Assembly (NCBI RefSeq): GCF_017726655.1
Contig: NZ_CP072308.1
Span: 2,361,001 to 2,425,000, forward strand
Source of the DNA: Agrobacterium tumefaciens
GTDB lineage: Bacteria; Pseudomonadota; Alphaproteobacteria; Rhizobiales; Rhizobiaceae
DNA length: 64,000 nucleotides
Reading direction: 5' to 3'
In this document: in pieces, positions 53,798 to 63,657 of the stretch
How positions within the stretch are numbered: position 1 is the first letter of the stretch
Layout of the letters: the number at the start of each line of letters is the position of its first letter
Notes under the pieces: model-generated
Databases searched by the model: none
What the model saw: only the letters and a program-made list of their open reading frames with translations
What the model was told of the DNA's origin: nothing
Translations under genes and position numbers: made by a program

Positions 53798-54862
53798 TTA
53801 ATCGATGTCTGTCGTTCGTGGCGGGTAAATATGATCGTTGCCGTTGAAGTCTGAAACGGCATAACAGCCATCGCGAGTCTTCGCTGCCGCATTTCGGCCA
53901 ATTGCTGCCTTGCCGTGACCACCGGGGATGTCGAGAACATAGGTCGGCTGACACAGACCGGAGACATGGCCGCGCAAAGCGGAAACGATTCGCTGGCCTT
54001 CCTCGATCGTCAGCCGGAAATGGCTGGTGCCCGGTGCGAGATCGGGATGATGAAGATAATAGGGCTTTATCCGTGTCTCGACGAAGGCGCGCATCAGGTC
54101 AGCGAGAACGGCGGGATCGTCGTTGACGCCTTTTAACAGCACCGTCTGGCTCACCATGGCGATACCGGCGTCGATCAGCCGTTCCGAGGCTTGTCGCGCC
54201 GCCTCGCTCAGCTCACGGGCGTGGTTGGCGTGCAGCGCGACGTAGGTCGTCTTGCCGCTGGCTTTCAGCGCATCGATCAATGCCGCGTCGATTCGACCGG
54301 GGTCAACCACTGGAACGCGCGTGTGGAAGCGGACAATTTTAACATGTGGGATGTCTTTGAGGCGCTTCATCAGCTCGGACAAACGCCGTGCGGAAAGAAC
54401 GAGTGGATCGCCACCTGTCAGGATGACCTCCCAGATGGAGGGGTTCGCGCTTATGTAGCCGAATGCGGCGTCGAGTTCCTCCGGGCTCATCATGCCATTG
54501 CCCTGCGGCCCAACCATTTCACGGCGGAAGCAGAAACGGCAATAGACCGGGCAGACATGCACCGCCTTCAGCAGGACGCGGTCGGGATAGCGGTGGACGA
54601 TGCCGTGGACCGGGCTATGCGCGTGGTCGCCAATCGGGTCGTCGCGTTCTTCGGGAAGGTGAACGAGTTCCGCAACGTCGGGAACGAATTGCCGGGCTAT
54701 CGGATCGTCAGGATCGCTGTCATCTACCAGCGCTGCTATTGTTGGTGTTATCGCAAGCGCGTAACGCTCTGTCACAGCGCGCAGATCATCAAGCGCTCCG
54801 GTCTTGATCAGTCCGGCTTTGAGCAACGCCTCCGGTGTCTTGATGGCTTCCGAATGCTTCAT
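53798..54862 (-). CDS. epmB: EF-P lysine 2,3-aminomutase EpmB (KamA-like radical SAM)
   Basis: 354 residues from ATG 54862, overlapping the epmA stop by four bases (ATGA). The cluster motif is in HVCPVYCRFCFRRE (CX3CX2C). Other marks are EVILTGGDPLVLS near 155 and TQTVLLKGVND-like SQTVLLKGVND near 240. It converts L-alpha-lysine to beta-lysine, which EpmA attaches to EF-P. It is shorter than clostridial lysine aminomutases, as expected of EpmB. Context with epmA and efp makes the role firm. Confidence 0.92.
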   Translation of the reverse strand: MKHSEAIKTPEALLKAGLIKTGALDDLRAVTERYALAITPTIAALVDDSDPDDPIARQFVPDVAELVHLPEERDDPIGDHAHSPVHGIVHRYPDRVLLKAVHVCPVYCRFCFRREMVGPQGNGMMSPEELDAAFGYISANPSIWEVILTGGDPLVLSARRLSELMKRLKDIPHVKIVRFHTRVPVVDPGRIDAALIDALKASGKTTYVALHANHARELSEAARQASERLIDAGIAMVSQTVLLKGVNDDPAVLADLMRAFVETRIKPYYLHHPDLAPGTSHFRLTIEEGQRIVSALRGHVSGLCQPTYVLDIPGGHGKAAIGRNAAAKTRDGCYAVSDFNGNDHIYPPRTTDID

Positions 54863-55923
54863 CGGCCATAATCCGCAACGGGTGCCCACATGACGAGATC
54901 GATGCGGGGCGCGCCGGTTGCCAGCATGACAAGCCGGTCGAAGCCGAGTGCGATGCCGCTTGCGGGCGGCATCATTGCGAGTGCCGCCAGAAAATCATCG
55001 TCCAGCGGATAGGTTTCGCCGTAAACCCGCTGTTTCTCCGCCATCTCCATGTCGAAACGCCGTCTCTGCTCGTTGGCGTCGGTCAATTCGCCGAATGCGT
55101 TGGCCAGTTCAACACCGCAGGCGTAAAGCTCGAAACGTTCCGCGACGCGGCCGTCTTTCGGCGACCTGCGGGCGAGGGCCGCCTCACAGGTAGGATATTC
55201 GTCGAGGATCGTTGCCCTGCCGAAACCCAGTTCGGGCTCGATCCGCTCGACAATGACGCGGCTGAACATATCGGCCCAGGTATCGTCCTCAGCCACGCGA
55301 ATGCCGGCATCGGTCAAACGCGCGGCAAGCTGGCGGCTGTCGGTCTCGCCGTTTTGGTCGATGGTGGCCAGAAGATCGACGCCCGCATAGCGCAGAAAGG
55401 CTTCGGCGACGCTTATCCGCTCCGGCTCGAGAAAGGGGTCGACGCTGCGACCGCGATAGGTGAACGTCTTCGTGCCTGCGGTTTCCGCTGCCAATGCCAG
55501 AAGATTGGCGCTGTCCCTCATCAGGCTCTCATAGGTTTCCCCCACACGATACCATTCCAGCATGGTGAATTCCGGGTGGTGGAGGGGGCCTCGCTCTCGA
55601 TTTCGGTAGACATGGGCGAAGCAGGAAATGCGTTTTTCGCCGGCTGCAAGCAACTTCTTGCATGCGAACTCCGGCGAGGTGTGGAGATAAAGCGGCACGG
55701 CGTCGCCCGCCGGGGTCAGGGCTTGCGTGGCGAAAGCATGCAGATGCGCCTCGTTGCCGGGCGAGATCTGCAATGTCGCAGTATCGACCTCCAGGAAATC
55801 CTCGTCAGTAAAATAGTTTCGGAAGGCGGACTGGATACGATTGCGACCAAGCAGAAACGCGCGGCGATCGGCATGGACGTCGGGCGTCCACCATGGCGAC
55901 ATTGTTCCGTTGCTTTCGCGCAT
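54859..55923 (-). CDS. epmA: EF-P beta-lysine ligase EpmA (PoxA/GenX)
   Basis: Class II lysyl-tRNA-synthetase-like core without the anticodon domain. I chose ATG 55923 (354 residues, GGAAAAG upstream); starts at 55902 or 56031 are possible, the latter adding 36 residues with no family match. Motif 2 lies in RISCFAHVYRNRERGPLHHPEF, and motif 3 in SGIALGFDRLVML near the C-terminus. It adenylates (R)-beta-lysine and attaches it to Lys34 of EF-P. Divergent from efp and coupled to epmB. Confidence 0.92.
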   Translation of the reverse strand: MRESNGTMSPWWTPDVHADRRAFLLGRNRIQSAFRNYFTDEDFLEVDTATLQISPGNEAHLHAFATQALTPAGDAVPLYLHTSPEFACKKLLAAGEKRISCFAHVYRNRERGPLHHPEFTMLEWYRVGETYESLMRDSANLLALAAETAGTKTFTYRGRSVDPFLEPERISVAEAFLRYAGVDLLATIDQNGETDSRQLAARLTDAGIRVAEDDTWADMFSRVIVERIEPELGFGRATILDEYPTCEAALARRSPKDGRVAERFELYACGVELANAFGELTDANEQRRRFDMEMAEKQRVYGETYPLDDDFLAALAMMPPASGIALGFDRLVMLATGAPRIDLVMWAPVADYGR

Positions 55924-56174
55924 TCTCAGTTCTTTTCCGTCTTCCATGCGGCGCTCGATCATCAGGACATGGCCCGCAAAGCGCCTGATCGGGTCATTTA
56001 AAGCGGGCCCGGGCGGAAAACCGCTAGGCACTCTTCCGCGAATTGCTGTAGAAGGCTGGCAATTCGTACGGATTTAAGGTAGTTGCGCCCCAGAAAACAG
56101 ACAAAACGTCTGCCGGGGCAGGTGCTGCCGTGCAGTCCTTTACGACGCATTTCATCGAGTTACAAGGAAGTCAT

Positions 56175-56744
56175 ATGGTCAAGGTTATCGCCTCATCCGT
56201 CCGCAAGGGCAATGTTCTGGACGTCGACGGCAAGCTTTACGTCGTTCTCACCGCGCAGAACTTTCACCCCGGCAAGGGCACGCCGGTCACCCAGGTAGAT
56301 ATGCGCCGCATCGTCGACGGCGTGAAGGTCTCCGAGCGCTGGCGCACCACCGAACAGGTCGAGCGCGCCTTCGTTGAGGACCTGAACTTCCAGTTCCTAT
56401 ATGAAGACGGCGAAGGCTTCCACTTCATGAACCCCGAAAACTACGACCAGGTCGTGGTCGATGCCGAGACGATGGGTGACCAGAAGGCTTATCTGCAGGA
56501 AGGCATGACCTGCGTTCTCTCGATCCACGAAGGCAATCCGCTGGCGGTCGAACTGCCGCGTCACGTCACGCTCGAGATTATGGAAACCGAGCCGGTTGTG
56601 AAGGGCCAGACGGCTTCGTCGTCCTACAAGCCTGCAATTCTTTCCAACGGCATTCGCACCATGGTACCGCCGCATATCGATGCCGGCATCCGCGTGGTCA
56701 TCGCGACGGAAGACAATTCCTACGTCGAGCGCGCCAAGAACTGA
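56175..56744 (+). CDS. efp: Translation elongation factor P
   Basis: 189 residues from ATG 56175 with AAGGAAG upstream. Three beta-barrel domains. The modified Lys34 lies in [12 protein letters not shown]. The C-terminal [19 protein letters not shown] segment ([18 protein letters not shown]) matches domain III. It relieves stalling at proline stretches. The EpmA and EpmB genes next to it show that the beta-lysyl modification is used here. Confidence 0.97.
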   Translation: MVKVIASSVRKGNVLDVDGKLYVVLTAQNFHPGKGTPVTQVDMRRIVDGVKVSERWRTTEQVERAFVEDLNFQFLYEDGEGFHFMNPENYDQVVVDAETMGDQKAYLQEGMTCVLSIHEGNPLAVELPRHVTLEIMETEPVVKGQTASSSYKPAILSNGIRTMVPPHIDAGIRVVIATEDNSYVERAKN

Positions 56745-56764
56745 GCCTGACGGCTGATGACGTT

Positions 56765-56790
56765 AAAAGCACCTGATGACGGGTGCTTTT
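56765..56790 (+). terminator. efp terminator
   Basis: AAAAGCACC (56765-56773) pairs with GGTGCTTTT (56782-56790), followed by TTAT. It starts 20 bases after the efp stop. Good rho-independent form for the plus strand. Confidence 0.75.
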
Positions 56791-56803
56791 TATGTCCGCA
56801 ATA

Positions 56804-56833
56804 AAAAAGCCCGCGTCGAGACGCGGGCTTTTT
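56804..56833. terminator. Bidirectional terminator between efp and the RND operon
   Basis: AAAAAGCCCGCGT (56804-56816) and ACGCGGGCTTTTT (56821-56833) form a 13-bp stem with a CGAG loop, with T-runs on both strands. It ends the minus-strand pump operon and backs up the efp terminator. Confidence 0.85.
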
Positions 56834-56853
56834 GTTTGTCATTTTGGATGCTG

Positions 56854-58305
56854 TCACATGCCCTTGGCGACGGCGGCAGCGGCAATGGTCGGGCCGCCCC
56901 TGTTGGGAGCCGTCGTCTGGCCGACAGCATAACCGCCACCGAGCGCGATGCTGAGGGCGACATAATCCTGGGCCGTCTGCTGTACGGCCTGAGCAAGGCT
57001 CGCCTGCGCAGTGGAAACCTGGCGCTGCGCGTCCAGAACGTCGAGCAGGGACGAAGCGCCATCGCGGTAGCTTGCCGTCGAAAGCTGAAGTGCTTCACGA
57101 TAGGAAGCCACGGTCCTGCGAAGAGCGTCTGCGGTGCGCTGGTCGCGGTTGACGGCGGCAAGAGCGTTTTCAACCTCTTCGACCGCGTTCAGAACCGTCG
57201 CCTTCCAGGCGAGGTATTGTTCGCGTGCCTGCGAGTTCGCAATGTCGACATTGGCGCGCAGGCGACCACCGTCCAGAATGGGCAGAACCAGCGACGGGCC
57301 AAAGGACCAGCTGTTGGCCGAGCCGCGGCTGCCACCACTGATGAAGCTATAGCTCGGCGTGATCGAGCCGCTGAGTTCGATGCTTGGATAAAGCTGCGCT
57401 TCAGCTACACCGATGGCAGCGACCGCAGCGGCAAGATTGCGCTCGGCAACGCGAATATCCGGTCGGTTACGGATGAGGTCAGCGGGGATGCCTGTGCGCG
57501 GGATGCTGCGGGCAACCGGTTGACGTGCGCCCTTCTGCAATTCCGTAATGAGCGACGATGCCGGCATGCCGAGCAGGGTTGCGATGCGATGGGCGGCCTT
57601 GCGGAAATTGGTTTCCAGTCCCGGAATTTCAGACAGGGTCGAATTGACGAGACCCTCGGACTGTACCACGTCGAGACGGGAGGCAGCACCAGCTTCAAGC
57701 TGTAGCTTCGTCAGATCCAGCGTCTCGCGACGCGAACCGAGGTTCTGGCGGGCAATCGCCAGTCGCTCCTGATAATAACGAACGTCAATATAGGCTGACG
57801 CCACCGCAGAGATCAGCGTCAGACGCTGAACATCAACGGTCGAGTATGCGGCATCAAGATCTGCGCTGGCGCTTTCCCGGGCACGCTGGTAGCGGCCGAA
57901 AAGATCGAGCAGCCAGGAAACGCTGAGGCCGCCGGAAGAGGTGTTCGTCACCGGCACATCGCGCAGGCTGCCAGATGTCTGGCTGGTCGTATGCTGCCCC
58001 TGTGCATTCAGGCTCGGAAGCGCACCAGCGCCGGCGATGATGACATTCGCCTGCGCCTGATTGATGCGCTCGATAGCCTGCATCACGGTCAGGTTCTGTT
58101 GAAGGCCGGTCGCGACATAGCCATTAAGGCGGCTGTCGTTGAATGCGGTCCACCACGCGACGCTGCTGATGTCACCGTTGCTGGTCTTGCCGCCTTCCGC
58201 GAATTTGCCCGGCAACTGGATTTCCGGTGTCTTTTGGTCGGGCCCGACGACACAGCCTGCAAGCAGCAGCATTGTCAGGGGAGCGATAGCGCGAATAGAC
58301 AGCAT
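56854..58305 (-). CDS. RND efflux outer-membrane factor (OprM/NodT family lipoprotein)
   Basis: 483 residues from ATG 58305; the longer frame has no family match. Lipoprotein signal with lipobox LLAGC near residues 14-18, followed by VVGPDQKTPEIQLP typical of OprM-like proteins. Two outer-membrane efflux repeats follow, with RPDIRVAERNLAAA in the second half. It forms the trimeric exit channel for the pump at 58451. Last gene of the operon, 145 bases after the pump gene. The set matches the published Agrobacterium AmeABC system, where this would be ameC; identity is not proven here. Confidence 0.9.
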   Translation of the reverse strand: MLSIRAIAPLTMLLLAGCVVGPDQKTPEIQLPGKFAEGGKTSNGDISSVAWWTAFNDSRLNGYVATGLQQNLTVMQAIERINQAQANVIIAGAGALPSLNAQGQHTTSQTSGSLRDVPVTNTSSGGLSVSWLLDLFGRYQRARESASADLDAAYSTVDVQRLTLISAVASAYIDVRYYQERLAIARQNLGSRRETLDLTKLQLEAGAASRLDVVQSEGLVNSTLSEIPGLETNFRKAAHRIATLLGMPASSLITELQKGARQPVARSIPRTGIPADLIRNRPDIRVAERNLAAAVAAIGVAEAQLYPSIELSGSITPSYSFISGGSRGSANSWSFGPSLVLPILDGGRLRANVDIANSQAREQYLAWKATVLNAVEEVENALAAVNRDQRTADALRRTVASYREALQLSTASYRDGASSLLDVLDAQRQVSTAQASLAQAVQQTAQDYVALSIALGGGYAVGQTTAPNRGGPTIAAAAVAKGM

Positions 58306-58450
58306 GTAATTTTCCCAATTCTTAGGTTGGCTTACCGAGCGTGGCTGACAAATGGGCTGCGCGGTCGATATGCCGTAGAAACGTGCACTTGCCAAATCGG
58401 CGATATTTCTAGCAGCGTATTAACGGTTGGCACAGCCCATTTTTGTTTTG

Positions 58451-61400
58451 TTAACGCCTTGAAAGGCGGCGAATGATGACGAAAAAGGACGGAACGAAGA
58501 AAATTCCGAGCAGTGTTGCAGAAAGCATACCACCCAGGACGCCAATGCCGATTGCATTTTGCGCAGCAGAACCCGCTCCGGTTGCGATGGCGAGAGGCAC
58601 GACACCGAGGATGAAGGCGAGCGAGGTCATGATGATCGGGCGCAGGCGCAGCTTCGCCGCCTCCAGAGTCGCTTCCATCAGGCCCAGTCCGTGCTCCTGT
58701 CTCTCCTTGGCGAATTCGACGATCAGAATCGCGTTCTTTGCCGCAAGCCCGATCGTGGTCAGAAGGCCGACTTTGAAGTAGACGTCGTTCGACTGACCGA
58801 AGAAATGCGCCGCCGTCAAAGCACCGAGAACACCCACCGGAACGGCCATGATGACCGAGAACGGGATCGACCAGCTTTCATAAAGGGCGGCAAGGCACAG
58901 GAAGACGATCAGCACCGACAGCGCGTACAGCATCGGCGCCTGCGAACCCGAGAGGCGTTCCTGATAGGAGATGCCCTGCCAGGCCACCGTGTAACCACCC
59001 GGCAGGCTCGCTGTCAGACGCTCCATTTCGTCCATTGCGTCGCCCGAGGCGACGCCCGCTCCGGCAGTGCCCTCCAGCGAGATCGCCCCCGTGCCGTTGA
59101 AGCGCGCCAGCGATGGCGGGGCATTGATCCATTTGACTTCGCTAAAGGAAGAGAAAGGCACCATCTCGCCATTGGTGTTGCGGGCATACCAGAACTTCAG
59201 ATCGTCGGGCTGCATACGATAGGGGGCGTCACCCTGGACATAGACGGGCTTCAACTCGCCATTGAGCGTGAAGTCATTGACATCGCGCCCCGCAAAGATC
59301 GTCGACAGCATGAGGTTCACGGAGGACAGGTCGACCCCCATGGCACCCATTTTTTCCTGATCGAGAACGATCTTCATCTGGGTTTCATTATCCTGGCTGT
59401 CGCTTCTGAGCGAGCTGATCTTCGGATTGCCTGTGGCAAGCGCGATCAGTTCTTTCGATGATGCCGTCAGGGCATCGGTGCCGTTTCGGCCGCTATCCAC
59501 CAGATACATCGAGAAACCGCTCGACGTGCCCATGCCCTGAATGGCCGGCGGCAGAAGCGGGAAGACCTGCGCATCGCGGAAACCGAAGAAGGTGCCCATG
59601 GCGCGTTGAACGATGGCTCCGGCATGTTGCGCCGGCGCCGTGCGTTCCTCGAAATCCTTGAGCTTGGTGAAGACGATGGCGTTGTTTTGGCCGGAACCGC
59701 TGAAGCTGAAGCCAAGCACGCCAAACACCGATTCGACATTGGCAGCTTCTTTTTCGCGGAAGTAGCTCTCGACCTGTTTTACCACCTCATTGGTGCGTTC
59801 GATGTTCGAACCCGTCGGGGTCTGGATGATGGTCAGGAGCACACCCTGGTCTTCCTGTGGCAGGAACGAGCTTGGCAGCTTGCTGAAAAACCAGACGCAG
59901 CCACCGATGACGACCGCAAAGATGATCATGACGCGCAACGGGCGTTTCAGGAGATAGCCGATGGTGGAGACATAGCCATCCGTCGTCCTGCCGAAGCCGC
60001 GATTGAACCACGCACCCGGCCCGCGCTGCTTCTTGTGGTGGTCGATCGGCTTCAGCATGGTGGCGCACAGCGCCGGCGTCAGCACGATGGCGACAACGGC
60101 CGAAAGCAGCATCGCCGACACGATGGTGATCGAGAACTGGCGGTAGATGATGCCCGTCGACCCACCAAAGAAAGCCATCGGAATGAAGACGGCGGTCAGG
60201 ACGAGTGCGATGCCGATGATTGCACCAGTGATTTCGCCCATCGACTTCTCGGTCGCCTCGACCGGTGACAGACCCTCTTCCGACATGATGCGCTCGACGT
60301 TTTCAACGACAACGATAGCGTCGTCGACGAGGAGGCCGATGGCCAGAACCATGGCAAACATGGTCAGCGTGTTGATGGAATATCCGGTGAGTGCCAGAAC
60401 ACCGAAGGTACCGAGAAGCACGACCGGCACGGCGATCATCGGAATGAAGGTGGCCCTGAGGTTCTGGAGGAAGACCAGCAACACGACGAAGACGAGGATG
60501 ATCGCTTCGATCAGTGTGTGGACCACCTTTTCGATAGACAGCTTGACGAAGGGGGTCGTGTCGTAGGGATACTCGATTGAGACGCCCTCGGGCAGGGAAC
60601 CTTCGACATTGGTCAAAGCCGCTTTGACGCGGGCCGCGGTGTCGAGCGCATTTGCGCCTGTCGCGAGGTTGACCGCAAAGCCGGCCGAAGGACGGCCATT
60701 GGAGCGGGAATCGCCGCCATAGGTTTCCTGGCCGATCTCAATACGCGCGACGTCACTCAGGCGAACGGTCGCACCGTCTTTCTCGACTTTCAGAATGACC
60801 TTTTCGAAGTCGGCAACGGTGGTGAGCTGGCTCTGTGCCGTGACCGTAACATTCAGCTGCTGACCCTTGACCGCGGGCACAGCACCGAGAGAGCCGACGG
60901 AAACCTGGGTGTTCTGGCTTTCGATGGCGCCGGTGACGTCGGCCGTGGTCAGCTGGTACTTGTTGAGCTTGAACGGGTCCAGCCAGATACGCATGGCATA
61001 TTCCGAACCGAACACGTTGATGCTGCCGACACCTTCGAGACGCTTGATCTGGTCTTCGACGCGGGAGGAGAAGACGTCGCCAAGGTCGGCGGAGTTGCGC
61101 TTGCCATCGGTGGAAATGAGCGCGCCGACCATGAGGATGCTCGATGTCGAGCGGCTGACCTGGATGCCGCGCTGCTGCACGGTATCGGGCAGCTGCGACT
61201 GAACGAGCTGGAGCTTGTTCTGTACCTGAACCTGCGCGATGTCAGGCAGGATGCTGTTGCCGAAGGTCAGCGTCACTTCGGCGCTTCCCGTCGAGGATGA
61301 CGAGGTCATATAGGTGAGGTCATCGAGACCGGTCATGCCGTCCTCGATGATGGTCGTCACCGATTTTTCGACGGTTTCGGCACTGGCGCCGTTATAGGTG

Positions 61401-61540
61401 GCGCTGACACGAACCGTCGTCGGCGCGATGTCCGGATATTGCGAAATGGACAGGGTCCAGATAGCAAGGGCACCGCCCAGCATGATGACGATGGCAATAA
61501 CCCATGCAAAAACGGGGCGCCGGATGAAGAAATGGGCCAT
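58451..61540 (-). CDS. RND multidrug efflux pump, inner-membrane transporter (AcrB/MexB type)
   Basis: 1029 residues, full length for the HAE1 family. First helix in RRPVFAWVIAIVIMLGGALA; twelve membrane segments in two halves with large periplasmic loops after helices 1 and 7. The proton-relay pair of Asp lies in IGLLVDDAIVVVENVERIM near residues 400-420. It uses the proton gradient to expel drugs or plant phenolics. Adaptor gene lies 53 bases upstream, outer-membrane gene downstream. Could be AmeB. Confidence 0.94.
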   Translation of the reverse strand: MAHFFIRRPVFAWVIAIVIMLGGALAIWTLSISQYPDIAPTTVRVSATYNGASAETVEKSVTTIIEDGMTGLDDLTYMTSSSSTGSAEVTLTFGNSILPDIAQVQVQNKLQLVQSQLPDTVQQRGIQVSRSTSSILMVGALISTDGKRNSADLGDVFSSRVEDQIKRLEGVGSINVFGSEYAMRIWLDPFKLNKYQLTTADVTGAIESQNTQVSVGSLGAVPAVKGQQLNVTVTAQSQLTTVADFEKVILKVEKDGATVRLSDVARIEIGQETYGGDSRSNGRPSAGFAVNLATGANALDTAARVKAALTNVEGSLPEGVSIEYPYDTTPFVKLSIEKVVHTLIEAIILVFVVLLVFLQNLRATFIPMIAVPVVLLGTFGVLALTGYSINTLTMFAMVLAIGLLVDDAIVVVENVERIMSEEGLSPVEATEKSMGEITGAIIGIALVLTAVFIPMAFFGGSTGIIYRQFSITIVSAMLLSAVVAIVLTPALCATMLKPIDHHKKQRGPGAWFNRGFGRTTDGYVSTIGYLLKRPLRVMIIFAVVIGGCVWFFSKLPSSFLPQEDQGVLLTIIQTPTGSNIERTNEVVKQVESYFREKEAANVESVFGVLGFSFSGSGQNNAIVFTKLKDFEERTAPAQHAGAIVQRAMGTFFGFRDAQVFPLLPPAIQGMGTSSGFSMYLVDSGRNGTDALTASSKELIALATGNPKISSLRSDSQDNETQMKIVLDQEKMGAMGVDLSSVNLMLSTIFAGRDVNDFTLNGELKPVYVQGDAPYRMQPDDLKFWYARNTNGEMVPFSSFSEVKWINAPPSLARFNGTGAISLEGTAGAGVASGDAMDEMERLTASLPGGYTVAWQGISYQERLSGSQAPMLYALSVLIVFLCLAALYESWSIPFSVIMAVPVGVLGALTAAHFFGQSNDVYFKVGLLTTIGLAAKNAILIVEFAKERQEHGLGLMEATLEAAKLRLRPIIMTSLAFILGVVPLAIATGAGSAAQNAIGIGVLGGMLSATLLGIFFVPSFFVIIRRLSRR

Positions 61541-61593
61541 GGCAGTCCTGCCTTACCTTGTGCGAGCTTCGACCGAGGGTTTGCTGCTCATGC

Positions 61594-62796
61594 TTATTTC
61601 GTTGGGGCGGCGGCAGGCGGAGCTTGCTGCGGCAGAACGACGATACCGCGATCGTCGATGGTTACTTCGACCGGTGCCACGGTCGCGCCATCGGCGATCC
61701 ACTGGAAGCCATCAACGATGAGCTTGTCGCCATCCTTGACATTTTCCGTCACCAGCCAGGCGTTGCCAGACTGCTGGCTGGACGGGAAGGTGCGGGTCTC
61801 CACCTTGTTTTCCGCCGATACGAACTTTGCGGTCAGGTCACCATTGGCGTTGCGGCTCGCCGCGCGCTGCGGAATGCGGAAGCCTTTTTCCTTACCGATC
61901 GTCAGTGTGGCGCGAACATAGGTGCCGGGCAGCAGAAGATCGTCAGGGTTTTCGAACAGGGCGCGGATGGAGAAGGTGCCCGTCGTTTCGCTCACCGCCA
62001 TGTCCGACATGTCGATCTTGCCGTCGTGTTTGTATTCGGTGCCGTCTTCTAGAGTCAGATGAATGCCTGTCTCCTTCGTGTCGCCACCAAGCTGACCGGA
62101 CGAGATCGCCTTTTTCAGACGCAGCAGGTTGATGCTGGACTCCATCAGGTCGATGTAGATCGGATCGATGCGGCGTAGCGTGGTCAGCGCCGTCGTCTGG
62201 TTTGCGGTCACCACGTTGCCGATACTGAAGGCGGTAGCGCTGGTAATGCCGTCGAAAGGTGCGCGGACCTTGGTGAGATCGAGATTGATCTCCGCCGTTT
62301 CCAGCGCCGCCTTCGTCTGGGCCACATCCGCCTGCGCCTGCAGCAGCGTTACCTTGGCATTTTCATATTCGATCTGCGTTGCGCCGCTGTTGACCAGCCG
62401 CTCATAGCGGGCAAGATTTGCCTCGGCGCTCGGAATGCTTGCCTCGGCCTTTGCCACATTGGCCTTGGCCTGCGCCACTTCCGCCAGATAGGTATTGTCC
62501 TCGATCTGGTAGAGAACGTCGCCCTGCTTGACCTCGCTGCCCTCCTTGAAAGGGATTTCGCGGATGATGCCAGTGACGCGCGGGCGGATCTCCGCGGTCT
62601 GGAACGCGCTGGCGCGGCCTGGCAGCACCGTGGTCAGCGGATATTCGCTGTTCTTCATCACGATGACGCTGACGGGAGACGGCGGACGCGCGGCACCCTG
62701 GCCGGGCGCCTGATTGCTTTCTCCGCCATCGCTGCATCCGGCCAGAAGCGCGGTGACACACAGAGAAGCAAATAGGGGTAAAATACGTCGGCTCAT
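61594..62796 (-). CDS. RND efflux periplasmic adaptor (AcrA/MexA type lipoprotein)
   Basis: 400 residues from ATG 62796. Lipobox ALLAGC near residues 16-21. RASAFQTAEIRPRVTGIIREIPFKEGSEVKQGDVLYQI is the lipoyl/barrel-sandwich region; a coiled coil of about 90 residues follows (VAKAEASIPSAEANLARYE onward), then the beta-barrel and membrane-proximal domains. It bridges the pump and the exit channel. First gene of the three-gene pump operon, with palindromic operators upstream. Could be AmeA. Confidence 0.93.
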   Translation of the reverse strand: MSRRILPLFASLCVTALLAGCSDGGESNQAPGQGAARPPSPVSVIVMKNSEYPLTTVLPGRASAFQTAEIRPRVTGIIREIPFKEGSEVKQGDVLYQIEDNTYLAEVAQAKANVAKAEASIPSAEANLARYERLVNSGATQIEYENAKVTLLQAQADVAQTKAALETAEINLDLTKVRAPFDGITSATAFSIGNVVTANQTTALTTLRRIDPIYIDLMESSINLLRLKKAISSGQLGGDTKETGIHLTLEDGTEYKHDGKIDMSDMAVSETTGTFSIRALFENPDDLLLPGTYVRATLTIGKEKGFRIPQRAASRNANGDLTAKFVSAENKVETRTFPSSQQSGNAWLVTENVKDGDKLIVDGFQWIADGATVAPVEVTIDDRGIVVLPQQAPPAAAPTK

Positions 62797-62935
62797 CGTT
62801 CTTCCCTGCTTCCTGATCGCATTCAACTATAAGCGCAATGTCGCTCGGCGGATGCGCGTCCGAGGACCGACGTGACAGGCGAAGGCCTTAACAGGGACCC
62901 GATTCGCTCATTTCGTCCGAACCGCCAAGCGCATA

Positions 62936-62957
62936 GAAGCGCAGGCTAATGCGCTTC
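62936..62957. promoter_or_regulatory. Putative TetR operator, palindrome 1
   Basis: GAAGCGCA (62936-62943) and TGCGCTTC (62950-62957) are perfect arms with a 6-base spacer, between the tetR stop and the adaptor start. A possible weak minus-strand promoter (TTGCGA, 17 bases, TTCTAT; 62961-62933) is fully covered by it. Confidence 0.55.
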
Positions 62958-62971
62958 GCAAGCAATTGCGA
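62956..62971. promoter_or_regulatory. Putative TetR operator, palindrome 2
   Basis: TCGCAA (62956-62961) and TTGCGA (62966-62971) flank GCAA. It abuts and shares two bases with palindrome 1, so two regulator dimers could bind next to each other or compete. Confidence 0.4.
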
Positions 62972-62995
62972 GAAGGTGACGTAAATTGGGAATCG

Positions 62996-63655
62996 TCACT
63001 TAGCAAGTGGATTGCGTAATCCCGCATCGATCAGATCGACGAGTTGATCACAACGTGTTGCTAAATTGCCGATATCTTCCCGGGCGATGAGGACGGGATG
63101 GATGACGCTGGTCAACGCATGCAGCACGGTTTCGCCAAGAGAAAGAGCGTCGGTTGCTGCGTAGGTTCCAGCCTCAACGCCATCCTCTATGATTTCGGCC
63201 AGCAGTTTCACGATGACGGTTTTATAATAATCGCCGCATTTCATATCCTGCTTGGCGGTCATCAGGATCATCTCGAAGACGTAGGGATTTTTATTGAGAT
63301 CCTGATGGTGCTGCTCCATCAGGTTGTGCGCGAGATGGCGCAGCCTCTCCAGCGGCGGGTGACTTTTGTCGAGCGGACAGATCTGCCGTTCGAAAACGCC
63401 GATCTGTTCGAAACCAAGCGCGTCGACGAGGGCGTTCTTCGAGCTGAAATTCTTGAAGACATTGGCAGGAGACATGCTGAGCGCTGCGGCAATATCGGCA
63501 ATCGCCACGGCGTTGAAGCCACGCTCGCGGAAAAGCTCTTCCGCTTTTGCTAAAATGTCCCGCCGGGTCTCCTCGGCGGAACGGCGAGGCCGGCGTTTGA
63601 CAGGACGGTCATTCTTCCTGTCTGCCTTGCTCGCGTGTTCGATCATTTTGGTCAC
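62996..63655 (-). CDS. TetR-family transcriptional regulator
   Basis: 219 residues from a GTG (63655) with GGAG upstream; an ATG at 63646 is also possible. Helix-turn-helix at about residues 26-72 (SAEETRRDILAKAEELFRERG, then SMSPANVFKNFSSKNAL). The basic N-terminal arm (RPVKRRPRR) may add DNA contacts. The ligand domain is of the TetR_C type. It precedes the pump operon in the same direction and probably represses it through the palindromes at 62936-62971. It would be ameR if this is the Ame system. It starts two bases after the purC stop. Confidence 0.9.
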   Translation of the reverse strand: MTKMIEHASKADRKNDRPVKRRPRRSAEETRRDILAKAEELFRERGFNAVAIADIAAALSMSPANVFKNFSSKNALVDALGFEQIGVFERQICPLDKSHPPLERLRHLAHNLMEQHHQDLNKNPYVFEMILMTAKQDMKCGDYYKTVIVKLLAEIIEDGVEAGTYAATDALSLGETVLHALTSVIHPVLIAREDIGNLATRCDQLVDLIDAGLRNPLAK

Positions 63656-63657
63656 GG

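Noticed and set aside
53672..53854. 60-codon plus-strand frame in the long gap
   Set aside because: No ribosome site, odd composition, overlaps the 3' end of epmB.
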